A program made the translations under genes and the position numbers. Positions 1-8,782 of a stretch of 64,000 bases of DNA are shown piece after piece. Origin of the DNA: Sphingobacterium thalpophilum (GTDB taxonomy: Bacteria; Bacteroidota; Bacteroidia; Sphingobacteriales; Sphingobacteriaceae); contig NZ_LR590484.1 in the NCBI RefSeq assembly GCF_901482695.1, forward strand, positions 2,914,001 through 2,978,000, given 5' to 3'. Position 1 is the first letter of the stretch; every line of letters starts with the position of its first letter. The notes beneath the pieces were generated by a model, which made no database searches, was not told where the DNA came from, and saw only the letters and a list, made by a program, of their open reading frames with translations.

Positions 1-566
1 AAGGTCCGCTGCCTGTTCAGGAACCGATCGGATATACAGACAATGCCCTGCGCGAGTTTTTTGCTACGGCATCCAAGATGCCGTGGTTTGACAATACGCT
101 GTTTGTTATCTGTGCAGACCATGCTACCGTAAGCTATCTGCCCGAATATCAGACGACAGCCGGCGGCTTCCAGATCCCGATCATCTTTTATGCGCCGGGG
201 GATCGGTTAGTAGGCAAATCAGATAAACTGGTGCAGCAGATTGATATTATGCCTACCGTACTCAATTACCTACATTATGACAAGCCTTATTTCGCGTTCG
301 GGTCGGATGCCTTTCAGCCGGGACGGGACAATTTTGTGCTTAACAACAATGCAGGGAGCTATAATTTTTACTATAAAGACTATATGATGTCTTATGATGG
401 TCTGAAACCTACTTCATTATATAATCTTAAACAGGACCGACTGATGAAACAGGATCTGCTGAAAGCCCAGCCAGCCATTCTGGATACGATGGAAACCAAA
501 ATGAAAGCTTTTATCCAGCAGTACAATAACCGTATGATTGAAAATAAGCTGACGGTGAACAGATAG
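1..566 (+). CDS. LTA synthase-like sulfatase, C-terminal part
   Basis: The open frame enters from the left edge (codons in phase from base 3) and ends at 566, so only about 187 C-terminal residues are visible. Reading starts with GPLPVQEPIGYTDNALREFF and runs through LFVICADHAT, which is the typical metal-binding Asp-His region of the alkaline phosphatase/sulfatase superfamily, most like LTA synthase-type membrane sulfatases. The family transfers or hydrolyses phosphoglycerol or sulfate groups outside the membrane; Bacteroidetes lack lipoteichoic acid, so the true substrate is unknown. The N-terminal membrane segments expected for the family lie outside the window. The internal ATG at 78 is not the true start, since the family sequence continues upstream of it. 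Confidence 0.85.
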   Translation, partial: GPLPVQEPIGYTDNALREFFATASKMPWFDNTLFVICADHATVSYLPEYQTTAGGFQIPIIFYAPGDRLVGKSDKLVQQIDIMPTVLNYLHYDKPYFAFGSDAFQPGRDNFVLNNNAGSYNFYYKDYMMSYDGLKPTSLYNLKQDRLMKQDLLKAQPAILDTMETKMKAFIQQYNNRMIENKLTVNR

Positions 567-581
567 ATCAGCTAATGCTTT

Positions 582-1640
582 TCAAAGTTTGGCTCTCATA
601 CTGCGGTCGACCAAAAACAAAACCAAACCATAGATAAGGTATAGGACGGGTAATGTCAGCACGACCATTAGGATAAAACCGCGCGAGCGCTGCTCGAACG
701 CACCATTAACCAGATAATTGGCCAAACCCGACCAGAACCATGCAAATGTATAAAACGAAGCTGGGACGATCAGGTTTCCGATTGAAAGTGCAAAGCGATT
801 TCTTCCGAGTGCATATTTCCTGTATATTGCCCGTAGGTGAAGAAATAGCAGCGCAACTGACCCGATCAGTGCCAGGAGGTTGGGGCTAACCCATAGGATC
901 GCTTTGGCTACAATAGACGTTTTGGGACTTAGGTCAATATGAAAACTTTCCCGAGCCCCGGCTGCGCGAATGATCCAGTGGATCATGGCGGTGGTCTGCT
1001 GTTCAGGAATTCCTATATCCTGTTTTGCAACTTCCATGTTGTCTTCGAGATGCAAGTACAGGTCTATTGGACCAAAGGAAGACCAGTATTTGGAGGGAAA
1101 GAGCAGGTAGTCGATTTCATACTTGGGCAGGATGTCGCGCCGGTCGAAGCCCATTGATGCCGTGTATTGGACCTGAACAGTATTGTCCCCTTGTTTAAGG
1201 CGGGCTGTAAAATAAAATGCATCGGTTAGGGATACCCGCCTCCATTGTTGGCTGTCGTAAGTAATTTCATAGGACCCATTGTCTCTACGGAGAAAAGGAA
1301 ATGTGGCGTTGGGCTGGTCCAAAGTTCTGGCCTCCGTCTGCTTCTGGTTCACAAGTACCTGCTGCAGCCCATCCAAATTGTAGGCGAGAAAAAGCAGGGG
1401 CAGATTCATGGCTTCTGCAGCCTGGATATGGTACACTATCGTAAAATGACTCTGGTAGTCGTGTTCCAGAGTATCCCTTTTTATCCGGATATCAATCCGT
1501 TCGCTGCTGACCTTAACCTTGCTGACTGGAAGTAGCTGGCCGGTGATACTATGAGGTGCCATTGGATTGGCCATGTTACTAAACAAGAGCATTGTCCAGA
1601 TTGAAAGGCAAACTGTCAGCACGGCAATTTTTTTCTTCAT
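582..1640 (-). CDS. uncharacterised membrane protein with exported domain
   Basis: I do not recognise this 352-residue protein. It starts with a signal-anchor (MKKKIAVLTVCLSIWTMLLF), followed by about 220 mostly polar, beta-rich residues predicted to sit outside the cytoplasm, and ends with three hydrophobic segments around residues 245-268, 280-310 and 322-345. The layout resembles a periplasmic domain tethered to an integral membrane bundle. It is convergent with the sulfatase at the left edge, with only 15 bases between the stops, and is transcribed in the same direction as odhB/sucA but upstream intergenic space of about 220 bases and a terminator separate them. No catalytic motif is visible. 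Confidence 0.7.
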   Translation of the reverse strand: MKKKIAVLTVCLSIWTMLLFSNMANPMAPHSITGQLLPVSKVKVSSERIDIRIKRDTLEHDYQSHFTIVYHIQAAEAMNLPLLFLAYNLDGLQQVLVNQKQTEARTLDQPNATFPFLRRDNGSYEITYDSQQWRRVSLTDAFYFTARLKQGDNTVQVQYTASMGFDRRDILPKYEIDYLLFPSKYWSSFGPIDLYLHLEDNMEVAKQDIGIPEQQTTAMIHWIIRAAGARESFHIDLSPKTSIVAKAILWVSPNLLALIGSVALLFLHLRAIYRKYALGRNRFALSIGNLIVPASFYTFAWFWSGLANYLVNGAFEQRSRGFILMVVLTLPVLYLIYGLVLFLVDRSMRAKL

Positions 1641-1803
1641 AACCTTTTCCTAACTTGAGGTCCACACTCATCTAAACGCTGAGTTGGGCAGAGGTGAAAA
1701 TAAAGAATATGGTGTAGAATTTAAAATGCAATGACCGTGCTTGTGTCCATGAACGATTTAATATTCGAAAAGTGTGGCAAACAACAAGGCTGAGGCCGGA
1801 AAT

Positions 1804-1840
1804 AAAAAAAGACCTACACCGTGAGGCATAGGTCTTTTTT
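1804..1840 (-). terminator. terminator of sucA-odhB operon
   Basis: Perfect 12-base arms at 1805-1816 and 1829-1840 (AAAAAAGACCTA and its complement) enclose a 12-base loop. The A-run and T-run at the two sides make it usable on either strand. It sits 20 bases past the odhB stop. Confidence 0.85.
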
Positions 1841-1859
1841 ATAGTAAGTCGTATAGATA

Positions 1860-3101
1860 TTATACGCCCAACAATAAGCGGGCTGGATCTTCCAACAATT
1901 GTTTAACGCGTACCAGGAAGCTTACCGATTCACGGCCATCAATGATGCGGTGATCGTACGAAAGTGCAATGTACATCATCGGACGGATCACGACCTGACC
2001 ATTCTCGGCTACCGGACGCTGGATAATATTGTGCATACCCAAGATTGCTGATTGCGGTGCGTTGATGATTGGTGTTGACATCATTGATCCAAATACACCG
2101 CCATTGGTGATGGTAAACGTACCGCCGGTCATCTCTTCAATTGTCAATTTGTTATCACGGGCTTTTCCGGCCAATGATGCGATCTCTTTTTCGATCTGTT
2201 CCAAAGACATGGATTCAGCATTGCGGATCACTGGTACGACTAATCCTTTTGGTGCAGAAACAGCAATCGAAATATCTGCAAAATCAGAATACACGATTTC
2301 GTTGTCTTCGATACGAGCATTTACTGCAGGCCATTCTGCCAACGCTGTTGTAACTGCTTTCGTGAAGAAGGACATAAATCCAAGGCCAATACCAAATTTT
2401 TCTTTGAACGTATCTTTGTATTTAGCGCGCAGATCCATGATTGGTTGCATATTGACTTCGTTGAAAGTCGTCAGCATCGCAGTTTCGTTTTTAACAGCTA
2501 CAAGACGTTTAGCAATGGTTTTACGCAATGAGGATAATTTTTCACGACGCTCATTTCTAGCACCTGCAACTGGAGCGGCAGTAGCCGTGGTCGCAGGAGC
2601 AGCAGGTTTTGCAGCTGGAGCGGCAGCCTTAGCAGCAGGCTGTGCTTTTTCTGCATCCTCTTTGGTGATACGACCATCTTTACCTGTTCCTTTTATAGTA
2701 GAAGGATCGATTCCTTTTTCTCTCAAAATTTTTGCAGCGGCAGGGGACGCTGTACCGGCAGCGTAGCTATCCGGATCTTCATCAGTTGCCGCAGCTGCTG
2801 GAGCAGCAGCTTGGGTTGCTTCGGCGGCAGGTTTTGCAGCAGGGGCAGCACCGCCAGCAGGAGCTTCGCCTTCTTCAATTGTACAAACGACAGCACCGAT
2901 TTCTAAAGTATCACCTTCTTGTGCAATGATTCTTAAGATACCTGCTTTTTCTGCTGGTAATTCAAACGTTGCCTTGTCTGATTCCAATTCGGCGATGTTT
3001 TCATCCATCTCCACATAATCGCCATCTTGCTTTAACCATTGTGATAAGGTTACCTCCGTGATTGATTCACCTACGGTTGGTACTTTAATTTCTAAGCTCA
3101 T
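1860..3101 (-). CDS. odhB: 2-oxoglutarate dehydrogenase E2 (dihydrolipoyl succinyltransferase)
   Basis: This 413-residue protein is the E2 core of the 2-oxoglutarate dehydrogenase complex in the TCA cycle and passes the succinyl group from lipoyl-lysine to CoA. The lipoyl domain covers residues 1-75 with the target lysine at position 43 in ESDKATFE. A long Ala/Pro-rich linker follows, then the E1/E3-binding domain (about 118-155, [15 protein letters not shown]), a second Ala/Pro linker and the catalytic domain (about 185-413) with the active-site motif [11 protein letters not shown] near the C-terminus. Length and domain order are normal. It lies 63 bases downstream of sucA on the same strand, as is usual for this operon, and is followed by a clear terminator. 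Confidence 0.97.
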   Translation of the reverse strand: MSLEIKVPTVGESITEVTLSQWLKQDGDYVEMDENIAELESDKATFELPAEKAGILRIIAQEGDTLEIGAVVCTIEEGEAPAGGAAPAAKPAAEATQAAAPAAAATDEDPDSYAAGTASPAAAKILREKGIDPSTIKGTGKDGRITKEDAEKAQPAAKAAAPAAKPAAPATTATAAPVAGARNERREKLSSLRKTIAKRLVAVKNETAMLTTFNEVNMQPIMDLRAKYKDTFKEKFGIGLGFMSFFTKAVTTALAEWPAVNARIEDNEIVYSDFADISIAVSAPKGLVVPVIRNAESMSLEQIEKEIASLAGKARDNKLTIEEMTGGTFTITNGGVFGSMMSTPIINAPQSAILGMHNIIQRPVAENGQVVIRPMMYIALSYDHRIIDGRESVSFLVRVKQLLEDPARLLLGV

Positions 3102-3164
3102 ATATAATGTTCTTTATGTACAATTGCGTCCTATACATAAGACGCAATTGGTTTTAAATTGTTT

Positions 3165-5906
3165 TTATTCGAATGATTTGTTTAAGATCTCTGCTTGTTG
3201 TGCAACGTGTTGTTTCATATAACCTGTCGCTGTACTTCCGCTCTCTTTACGAGCAACAAAACCGGTAAATGCGATTTCTGTTCCCATCAGCTTGCGGCAG
3301 TAGTAAGACCATGCTCCCATGTTCTCATTTTCTTCCTGCACCCAGATAAACTCTTTGGCTTTGTTGTATTTTTTACGGACGGCTTTCAGCTGTTCTGTTG
3401 GAATTGGGAACAACTGCTCCAGACGTACGATGGCAACGTCTTTGCGTTTGTCTGCTTCCTGTTTTTCCAATAAATCGTAATAGACTTTACCTGAACAGAA
3501 CAATACACGTTTGACATCTTTGGCCGCTACGTTAGCGTCATCGATTACTTCCTGAAAAGCCCCCTCGGTAAAGTCTTTCAATGGAGATACCACTTTCGGA
3601 TGACGTAACAACGATTTTGGTGTGAAGACGACTAATGGTTTGCGAAACTCGCGAACTAATTGACGGCGCAACAAATGGAAGTAGTTGGCTGGCAGCGTAC
3701 AGTTTGCAAGGATCATGTTTTCATCCGCGCACAATTCCAAGAATCTTTCGATACGTGCGGAAGAGTGCTCGGGACCTTGTCCTTCCATACCATGAGGCAA
3801 CATCATGACAAGCCCGTTTGAACGCTTCCATTTGGTCTCTGCACTGGACAGATATTGGTCCACGATGATCTGCGCGCCATTATAGAAGTCGCCGAACTGT
3901 GCTTCCCAAACCGTTAATGAGTTGGGGTTAGAGGAAGCATAGCCATATTCAAAGCCTAAAACGGCATATTCGGAAAGCAAAGAGTTGTAGATGGAGAATT
4001 TGTCACCACCCTTGATATTAGCCAACGGCACATATTTTTCTTCTGAATCTTCCAGTGTCAATACCGCATGACGGTGTGAAAATGTACCGCGTTGTACATC
4101 CTGTCCGGAGATGCGGACACGGTTACCTTGATCCAATAAAGTCGCATACGCCATCAATTCACCCATTGCCCAATCATATGAATCACTGCTGATCATTTTT
4201 GCACGGTCTTCGAATAAACGGGTAATCTTACGGAAGAACTTTTTGTCTGAAGGTAGCGTCGTGATCTCTTTTGCTAATTTCAGGAAGGTCTCTTTCGACA
4301 CCTTTGTTTTGTCTGTTGTGGTGGATACTTCACCTTTTTTGGCCGGACGCAATCCTTCCCAAGCGCCTTTGAACATCGGAATGTCTTCGGTTAATACCTC
4401 GACAGTTTTTGCATCTTCGAATTTAGCCTGTAGTTCAGACTTAAATTCTTTTTCTATAGTTTTTGAATAGGCTTCATCAATGCTGCCTTCAGCGATTAAT
4501 TTTTTCGCATAGACCTCTTTTGGGTTTGGATGTTTTTCGATGATTTTGTACAATAAAGGCTGCGTGAATTTTGGTTCATCGGCTTCATTGTGACCAAATC
4601 TTCTATAACATAACAAATCAATGAATACGTCGGTCTTATACTTTTGACGGTATTCAACCGCTAGATTGATCGCATATACTACCGCTTCGGCATCATCTCC
4701 ATTGACATGGAAGACTGGTGAAGAAGTGATTTTTGCCACGTCTGTACAGTAAGTACCCGACCGTGCATCTTTATAGTTTGTGGTAAATCCGATCTGGTTG
4801 TTGATCACAATGTGAACTGTACCACCAGTCTTGTAACCATCCAGTTTCGACATTTGAGTCACTTCATACACGACACCCTGACCGGCAATCGCTGCATCAC
4901 CATGGATCAGGATCGGAGCAATTTTTGAGGAATCACCGTCGTATTTGAAATCAATTTTAGAACGTACCATTCCTTCTACAACCGGATCCACAGTTTCCAG
5001 ATGGGAAGGATTAGGTGCCAAGCTCAAATGTACAGTCTTGCCGTCGTTGGTTTTCACTTCAGAAGAGAAACCTAAGTGGTATTTTACGTCCCCGCCAAAA
5101 TTTACTTCTGGGTCATCGGCGTAGGTTTTACCTTCAAATTCTGAGAACACAGACTTATAGGATTTACCCATAATGTTCGTCAGTACATTCAAGCGGCCGC
5201 GGTGTGCCATACCAATCACAAATTCCTGAATACCAATCTCAGCTCCTTTTTCGATCACCGAATCCAAGGCTGGAATTAAGCTCTCTGCACCTTCGAGAGA
5301 GAAGCGTTTCTGTCCCAAAAATTTGGTGCCCAAAAAGTTCTCGAAGGCAACGGCATGGTTCAATTTGTTTAAGATTCTCTTCTTGGTGTCCAAGGAGAAT
5401 TTCGGCATATTGCGATCCGCTTCCATGCGGTCTTGTAGCCATTTTATTTTTTCTGGATTACGGATATATTTGAATTCTGCACCGATAGAGCGGCAATAGG
5501 TGTCCTCTACCAGCTGACGGATGTCTTTTAATGTAGCCGGACCTAATCCAACTTCCACCCCCGCATTGAAGACTGTGTTCATATCGGTCTCTGCAAGACC
5601 AAACGTTTCGAGCTCTTTGCCAGGGTAGTATTTGCGTCTTTCGCGTACAGGATTGGTGTGTGTAAAGAGATGGCCCCGGTCACGGTAACCATTGATCATG
5701 TTCAGTACATTGATTTCTTTCAATACGTGCTCGGGAGTCGCTTCACCTACTGAACTTGTTGTTCCACCAGCGTTTTGACCAAAATCAAAACCTTCAAAGA
5801 ATTTTTGCCATCCGAAATCTACCGATTGGGGATCTTGCTTGTACGATTGATATAAGCCATCGACATAAGCCGAATCAGCATTACTCAAATATGTCAGATT
5901 GTCCAT
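3165..5906 (-). CDS. sucA: 2-oxoglutarate dehydrogenase E1
   Basis: This 913-residue thiamine-diphosphate enzyme decarboxylates 2-oxoglutarate and succinylates the lipoyl group of OdhB. The N-terminal MDNLTYLSNADSAYVDGLYQ is the E2-binding segment seen in SucA proteins. The ThDP region shows HGDAAIAGQGVVYE (about 330-345) and FGHNEADEPKFTQP (about 435-450), and the transketolase-like pyrimidine domain lies at about 595-790. Length fits the family. It is the first gene of a two-gene operon with odhB; the E3 component is not in this window. A 181-base AT-rich spacer upstream separates it from the photolyase gene on the same strand and should contain its promoter. Confidence 0.97.
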   Translation of the reverse strand: MDNLTYLSNADSAYVDGLYQSYKQDPQSVDFGWQKFFEGFDFGQNAGGTTSSVGEATPEHVLKEINVLNMINGYRDRGHLFTHTNPVRERRKYYPGKELETFGLAETDMNTVFNAGVEVGLGPATLKDIRQLVEDTYCRSIGAEFKYIRNPEKIKWLQDRMEADRNMPKFSLDTKKRILNKLNHAVAFENFLGTKFLGQKRFSLEGAESLIPALDSVIEKGAEIGIQEFVIGMAHRGRLNVLTNIMGKSYKSVFSEFEGKTYADDPEVNFGGDVKYHLGFSSEVKTNDGKTVHLSLAPNPSHLETVDPVVEGMVRSKIDFKYDGDSSKIAPILIHGDAAIAGQGVVYEVTQMSKLDGYKTGGTVHIVINNQIGFTTNYKDARSGTYCTDVAKITSSPVFHVNGDDAEAVVYAINLAVEYRQKYKTDVFIDLLCYRRFGHNEADEPKFTQPLLYKIIEKHPNPKEVYAKKLIAEGSIDEAYSKTIEKEFKSELQAKFEDAKTVEVLTEDIPMFKGAWEGLRPAKKGEVSTTTDKTKVSKETFLKLAKEITTLPSDKKFFRKITRLFEDRAKMISSDSYDWAMGELMAYATLLDQGNRVRISGQDVQRGTFSHRHAVLTLEDSEEKYVPLANIKGGDKFSIYNSLLSEYAVLGFEYGYASSNPNSLTVWEAQFGDFYNGAQIIVDQYLSSAETKWKRSNGLVMMLPHGMEGQGPEHSSARIERFLELCADENMILANCTLPANYFHLLRRQLVREFRKPLVVFTPKSLLRHPKVVSPLKDFTEGAFQEVIDDANVAAKDVKRVLFCSGKVYYDLLEKQEADKRKDVAIVRLEQLFPIPTEQLKAVRKKYNKAKEFIWVQEENENMGAWSYYCRKLMGTEIAFTGFVARKESGSTATGYMKQHVAQQAEILNKSFE

Positions 5907-6087
5907 TTACAATTAAAACTATGAAATTTGTCAAAGTTATGAATAAAAAAAGAGTTTCTAATACTGAAATTGAATTATTTAATCAATAAATCTATCCGAT
6001 TCTTAACATTTTTAGCATGATTTAAAAGGGGCCTGTAACGCACTGTAGATTTCATTTCGAGTAGCGTTATTTATTCCAGCCAGCGAT

Positions 6088-7362
6088 TTATTTGGCGAGC
6101 CATTCATCCTCTTTAGGAAGGCCGTTTGGAAAGTGCGTTTTGATCAATTTTTGCCAGTCGAGGGCTTTGTTGTCTTTTTCGCTTGTGCCCACGCCCGCAA
6201 TATGTGACCATTGACCATATACCGTAGCTGGCGAGTAGTCCAGCAGGTGCTCTTCAAACCAGGAGGCTCCCCGTAGCCAGTTGACTTGATATTCATGTAC
6301 CAGATAGCTGGCAGCAATAAGCCGGGCCTGATAGGGAATATAGCCGGTTTTTTGCAGCTGCGTCATGGTGCTGTTGATAAAGTCATGTTCGGTATGGCCG
6401 GATTTCCATTTTTCAAACTCTTCTTCATTTACCGTCAGGGCCGGGATGGTCATCCCCGTACCAACCTTTGTCCCTTGTGCCTTAAAGAAGATGTTCGGGT
6501 ACTTTTTGAGCATAAAACGGAAATAATCCCTCCAGAGCAATATCTCAATGATTTTCTCGAAGCGCTTGTCTTTTTTGCCCTCGCCCAATTTTTTGATATT
6601 GTTGTACAGCAAGATAGGGGAAAGAGCTCCGGAAGCGATAAAAGGGCCTAAAATCAAGGGGTCCTGCTCAGCTTCTGGATAAGTCGACAGCAGGGAATGC
6701 ATGATGCTCAATGCCGTGTCCTCGCCGCCCAGGATGTAAATATCGTCTACGGAACGGATTTCTTCGTCGCTGTACCCCAGATCCTTCAAGGTTGGGATTT
6801 TGGTGTCCTCCAGATGCGGGGGGGTCAGAAAATTCGAAGGGAATGGAATCGGTTGCCGGACAGTGCTTTCCCGTTCTACTTTTTTCTTGAAAACAGAAAA
6901 TCCGTTAGGAATATCTTTGATCGGAAAAGGAAGATCCTCTTTGTGGTAGAGGGTGTGTCCGATAAAATGGCGGAGGTTAATTTTGCTATTCCATAGTTCG
7001 CTTTCAACCTTTTCGGAGATCGACGTTTCGCGCAGGGCAACTTCACGATGGTGATACACCTCGTTGACCTGGTACTTTTGTGCGATCCGCGGAATAATAT
7101 CTTCCGGTCTGCCAATGTATGTCAGTAGGTCGCTTCCGTGGCTACGCAGTTTTTCTTTTAGGGCAGTGACTGCCTCAATGATAAACGCTGCCCGCAGTAC
7201 ACCCGTGTTTAACGTGCCAAATGGATTGCGGTCAAAGTATCGGGGATCAAAACAATAGACGGGAATAATAAAAGAGCTCCTCTCGGAAGCCTGATAAAAC
7301 ACTTCATTGTCATGAAGTCTTAAATCATTCCTAAACCAGATCATTATTGCCCTTTTGTCCAT
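6088..7362 (-). CDS. DASH-type cryptochrome/photolyase
   Basis: A 424-residue flavoprotein of the photolyase/cryptochrome family. The N-terminal Rossmann domain (residues 5-165) opens with MIWFRNDLRLHDN and contains VYCFDPRYF, the antenna-domain signature seen in DASH cryptochromes. The FAD-binding helical domain (about 200-424) includes LLWRDYFRFMLKKYP and LLDYSPATVYGQW. Known DASH proteins repair cyclobutane dimers, mainly in single-stranded DNA, and may sense light. The C-terminus is short compared with plant and cyanobacterial members. It appears to be transcribed alone. A class I CPD photolyase is the alternative, but the YCFDPR motif and the WRDYFR spacing favour DASH. Confidence 0.88.
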   Translation of the reverse strand: MDKRAIMIWFRNDLRLHDNEVFYQASERSSFIIPVYCFDPRYFDRNPFGTLNTGVLRAAFIIEAVTALKEKLRSHGSDLLTYIGRPEDIIPRIAQKYQVNEVYHHREVALRETSISEKVESELWNSKINLRHFIGHTLYHKEDLPFPIKDIPNGFSVFKKKVERESTVRQPIPFPSNFLTPPHLEDTKIPTLKDLGYSDEEIRSVDDIYILGGEDTALSIMHSLLSTYPEAEQDPLILGPFIASGALSPILLYNNIKKLGEGKKDKRFEKIIEILLWRDYFRFMLKKYPNIFFKAQGTKVGTGMTIPALTVNEEEFEKWKSGHTEHDFINSTMTQLQKTGYIPYQARLIAASYLVHEYQVNWLRGASWFEEHLLDYSPATVYGQWSHIAGVGTSEKDNKALDWQKLIKTHFPNGLPKEDEWLAK

Positions 7363-7740
7363 AGAGGTGAAGATAAATACTTTTTAGTGCAGTCTATTTT
7401 CAGAAGAATTACAAATATATAAGGATATTGTGTTCCTCAAAGCTTTTAGACACGAATTGACATAAAAAGGACAAAGAAATTGGTGCTGAAGCGAAGGATG
7501 GGATAAATTTGTCCAAAAAGTCAAAATAGTCTTAAACTTATTTGACCTTTCTCTGTTCTAAAATCAGAGAATTATGATATTTGTTAGTCAGCATATTTGG
7601 AGATAAAAACCACCGCGCCTGAAGAACATATAACGTACAGGAACAACAGGGTAGAAGCTGCTCTGCTGTGGTGCCGACAGGCCGGATGCCTGAACTCGCT
7701 GCTGCCATTTAAAAGCGAATACGCAGAAATATTACTAGGG
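7363..7740. other. intergenic region with small inverted repeats
   Basis: No convincing gene is present. An open frame beginning with TTG at 7597 leads into the next gene, but its first 48 codons look non-coding and a better ATG follows at 7741. Two short inverted repeats are visible: GTCAAA at 7520-7525 with TTTGAC at 7541-7546, and TTCTCTG at 7549-7555 with CAGAGAA at 7565-7571. They may belong to the divergent promoters. Confidence 0.5.
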
Positions 7741-8610
7741 ATGAAAAAGGTTTTAATCAGCGGTCTTAATACTTATTTGGGACGACGGGCATCATGTCAT
7801 TTGCAGGCCAAAGATTTCGATGTCACGGGGCTGGTACGGAATCTGTCCATTTTCAATAAAATTGTGAAAGAAAGGGTGACAGCCAAGCTTTTTGAGCTTG
7901 ATCTTTTGCGGAAGGGCGAAGCCTATGATAACTTTGAGGTCAGTGATGTCAATTTCGGTATCTATTTTACCCAGGTGCCTTCACTGGACAACGATATACA
8001 GCTGCAGCTTGAGCTGCTGGGGCTGCGTAACTTTATAGAAATCTGCAAAAGAGGGGGCAACAACCGTATTATTTATGTTGCCCAGCTGATGGATGAGCAT
8101 TTTTTGGAGCCTGTGCGCAATCTACTGGAAGTGCTACGGGTACGGTATACCATCGTGATCAAAAGCAGTGCCATCGGCAGAGAAAGTATACTCAACCGCG
8201 TGTTTGCCAAACTGGCAAAACGGCAGACGGTATTCTACTGGAACTGGGTGGCATCCTTAAAATTCCATCCTCTTCCTTTGCTGGATGTTTATCGTTGGCT
8301 GCGTGAGATGCCTTGGGAAGATCACTTTTTTTCGGAAGTCATTTACTTGGGCGGGAATGAGGAAATCACTTTTAGAAGCCTGTTTTACCAATATCTGAAC
8401 TGCACGTCCGAAACCCAGAAGCGGGAGATCGGTGTCAATAAGTTTTTTGCGAAACTTCTGCTGAGCCGTTTTAATGATATCAATAAGGAAGACATCGACG
8501 AATTTAGGCGCGTGCTGTATTATGAAAAAAATGTGGATAATTCTGCCTGGCAGAAAATTCAGCCCTTTCAGTTTACACCGCTCAAAGCTTATGTCTGTCA
8601 GGATACATGA
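7741..8610 (+). CDS. NAD(P)-binding Rossmann-fold protein, epimerase-like
   Basis: A 289-residue protein starting MKKVLISGLNTYLGRR, which has the beta-alpha-beta nucleotide-binding fingerprint of extended SDR/NAD-dependent epimerase proteins (GxxxYLG in place of the more usual GxxGxxG). No YxxxK active-site pair is obvious, so it may be an atypical SDR acting as an oxidoreductase or a binding protein; substrate unknown. The ATG at 7741 is preferred over the TTG at 7597 because the family fold begins there. A UbiD-family decarboxylase follows 172 bases downstream on the same strand, but the gap contains an operator-like repeat, so co-transcription is uncertain. Confidence 0.65.
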   Translation: MKKVLISGLNTYLGRRASCHLQAKDFDVTGLVRNLSIFNKIVKERVTAKLFELDLLRKGEAYDNFEVSDVNFGIYFTQVPSLDNDIQLQLELLGLRNFIEICKRGGNNRIIYVAQLMDEHFLEPVRNLLEVLRVRYTIVIKSSAIGRESILNRVFAKLAKRQTVFYWNWVASLKFHPLPLLDVYRWLREMPWEDHFFSEVIYLGGNEEITFRSLFYQYLNCTSETQKREIGVNKFFAKLLLSRFNDINKEDIDEFRRVLYYEKNVDNSAWQKIQPFQFTPLKAYVCQDT

Positions 8611-8702
8611 TCCTTTGGTAACTGTCCGCCGTCGGTCCCGCCAGTGGTCGTTGATTTGTATTCTTGAAACGCAAAATGCGAAGCCTGCATGAGGATAATT
8701 AC

Positions 8703-8732
8703 ATGTAAACACACAGGAATGATTGTTTACAT
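8703..8732. promoter_or_regulatory. ATGTAAAC/GTTTACAT inverted repeat upstream of ubiD-like gene
   Basis: Eight-base arms ATGTAAAC (8703-8710) and GTTTACAT (8725-8732) are separated by 14 bases, about 50 bases before the decarboxylase start. The spacing suits a dimeric regulator, and the half-site GTTTAC recurs upstream of the sugar isomerase at 48950-48965. Function is inferred only. Confidence 0.35.
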
Positions 8733-8782
8733 ATGGATTATTCTGTTAAATTTGTGGATTAACGGTTGGTGCAGAATAATAT

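Noticed and set aside
2029..2766. 245-codon plus-strand frame opposite odhB
   Set aside because: It is the shadow of the Ala/Pro-rich E2 linker and catalytic domain, which are unmistakable on the minus strand; its own translation has no recognisable pattern.
7597..7740. N-terminal extension of the Rossmann protein from a TTG
   Set aside because: The nucleotide-binding strand begins at the ATG at 7741, and the 48 added codons show no protein-like pattern.
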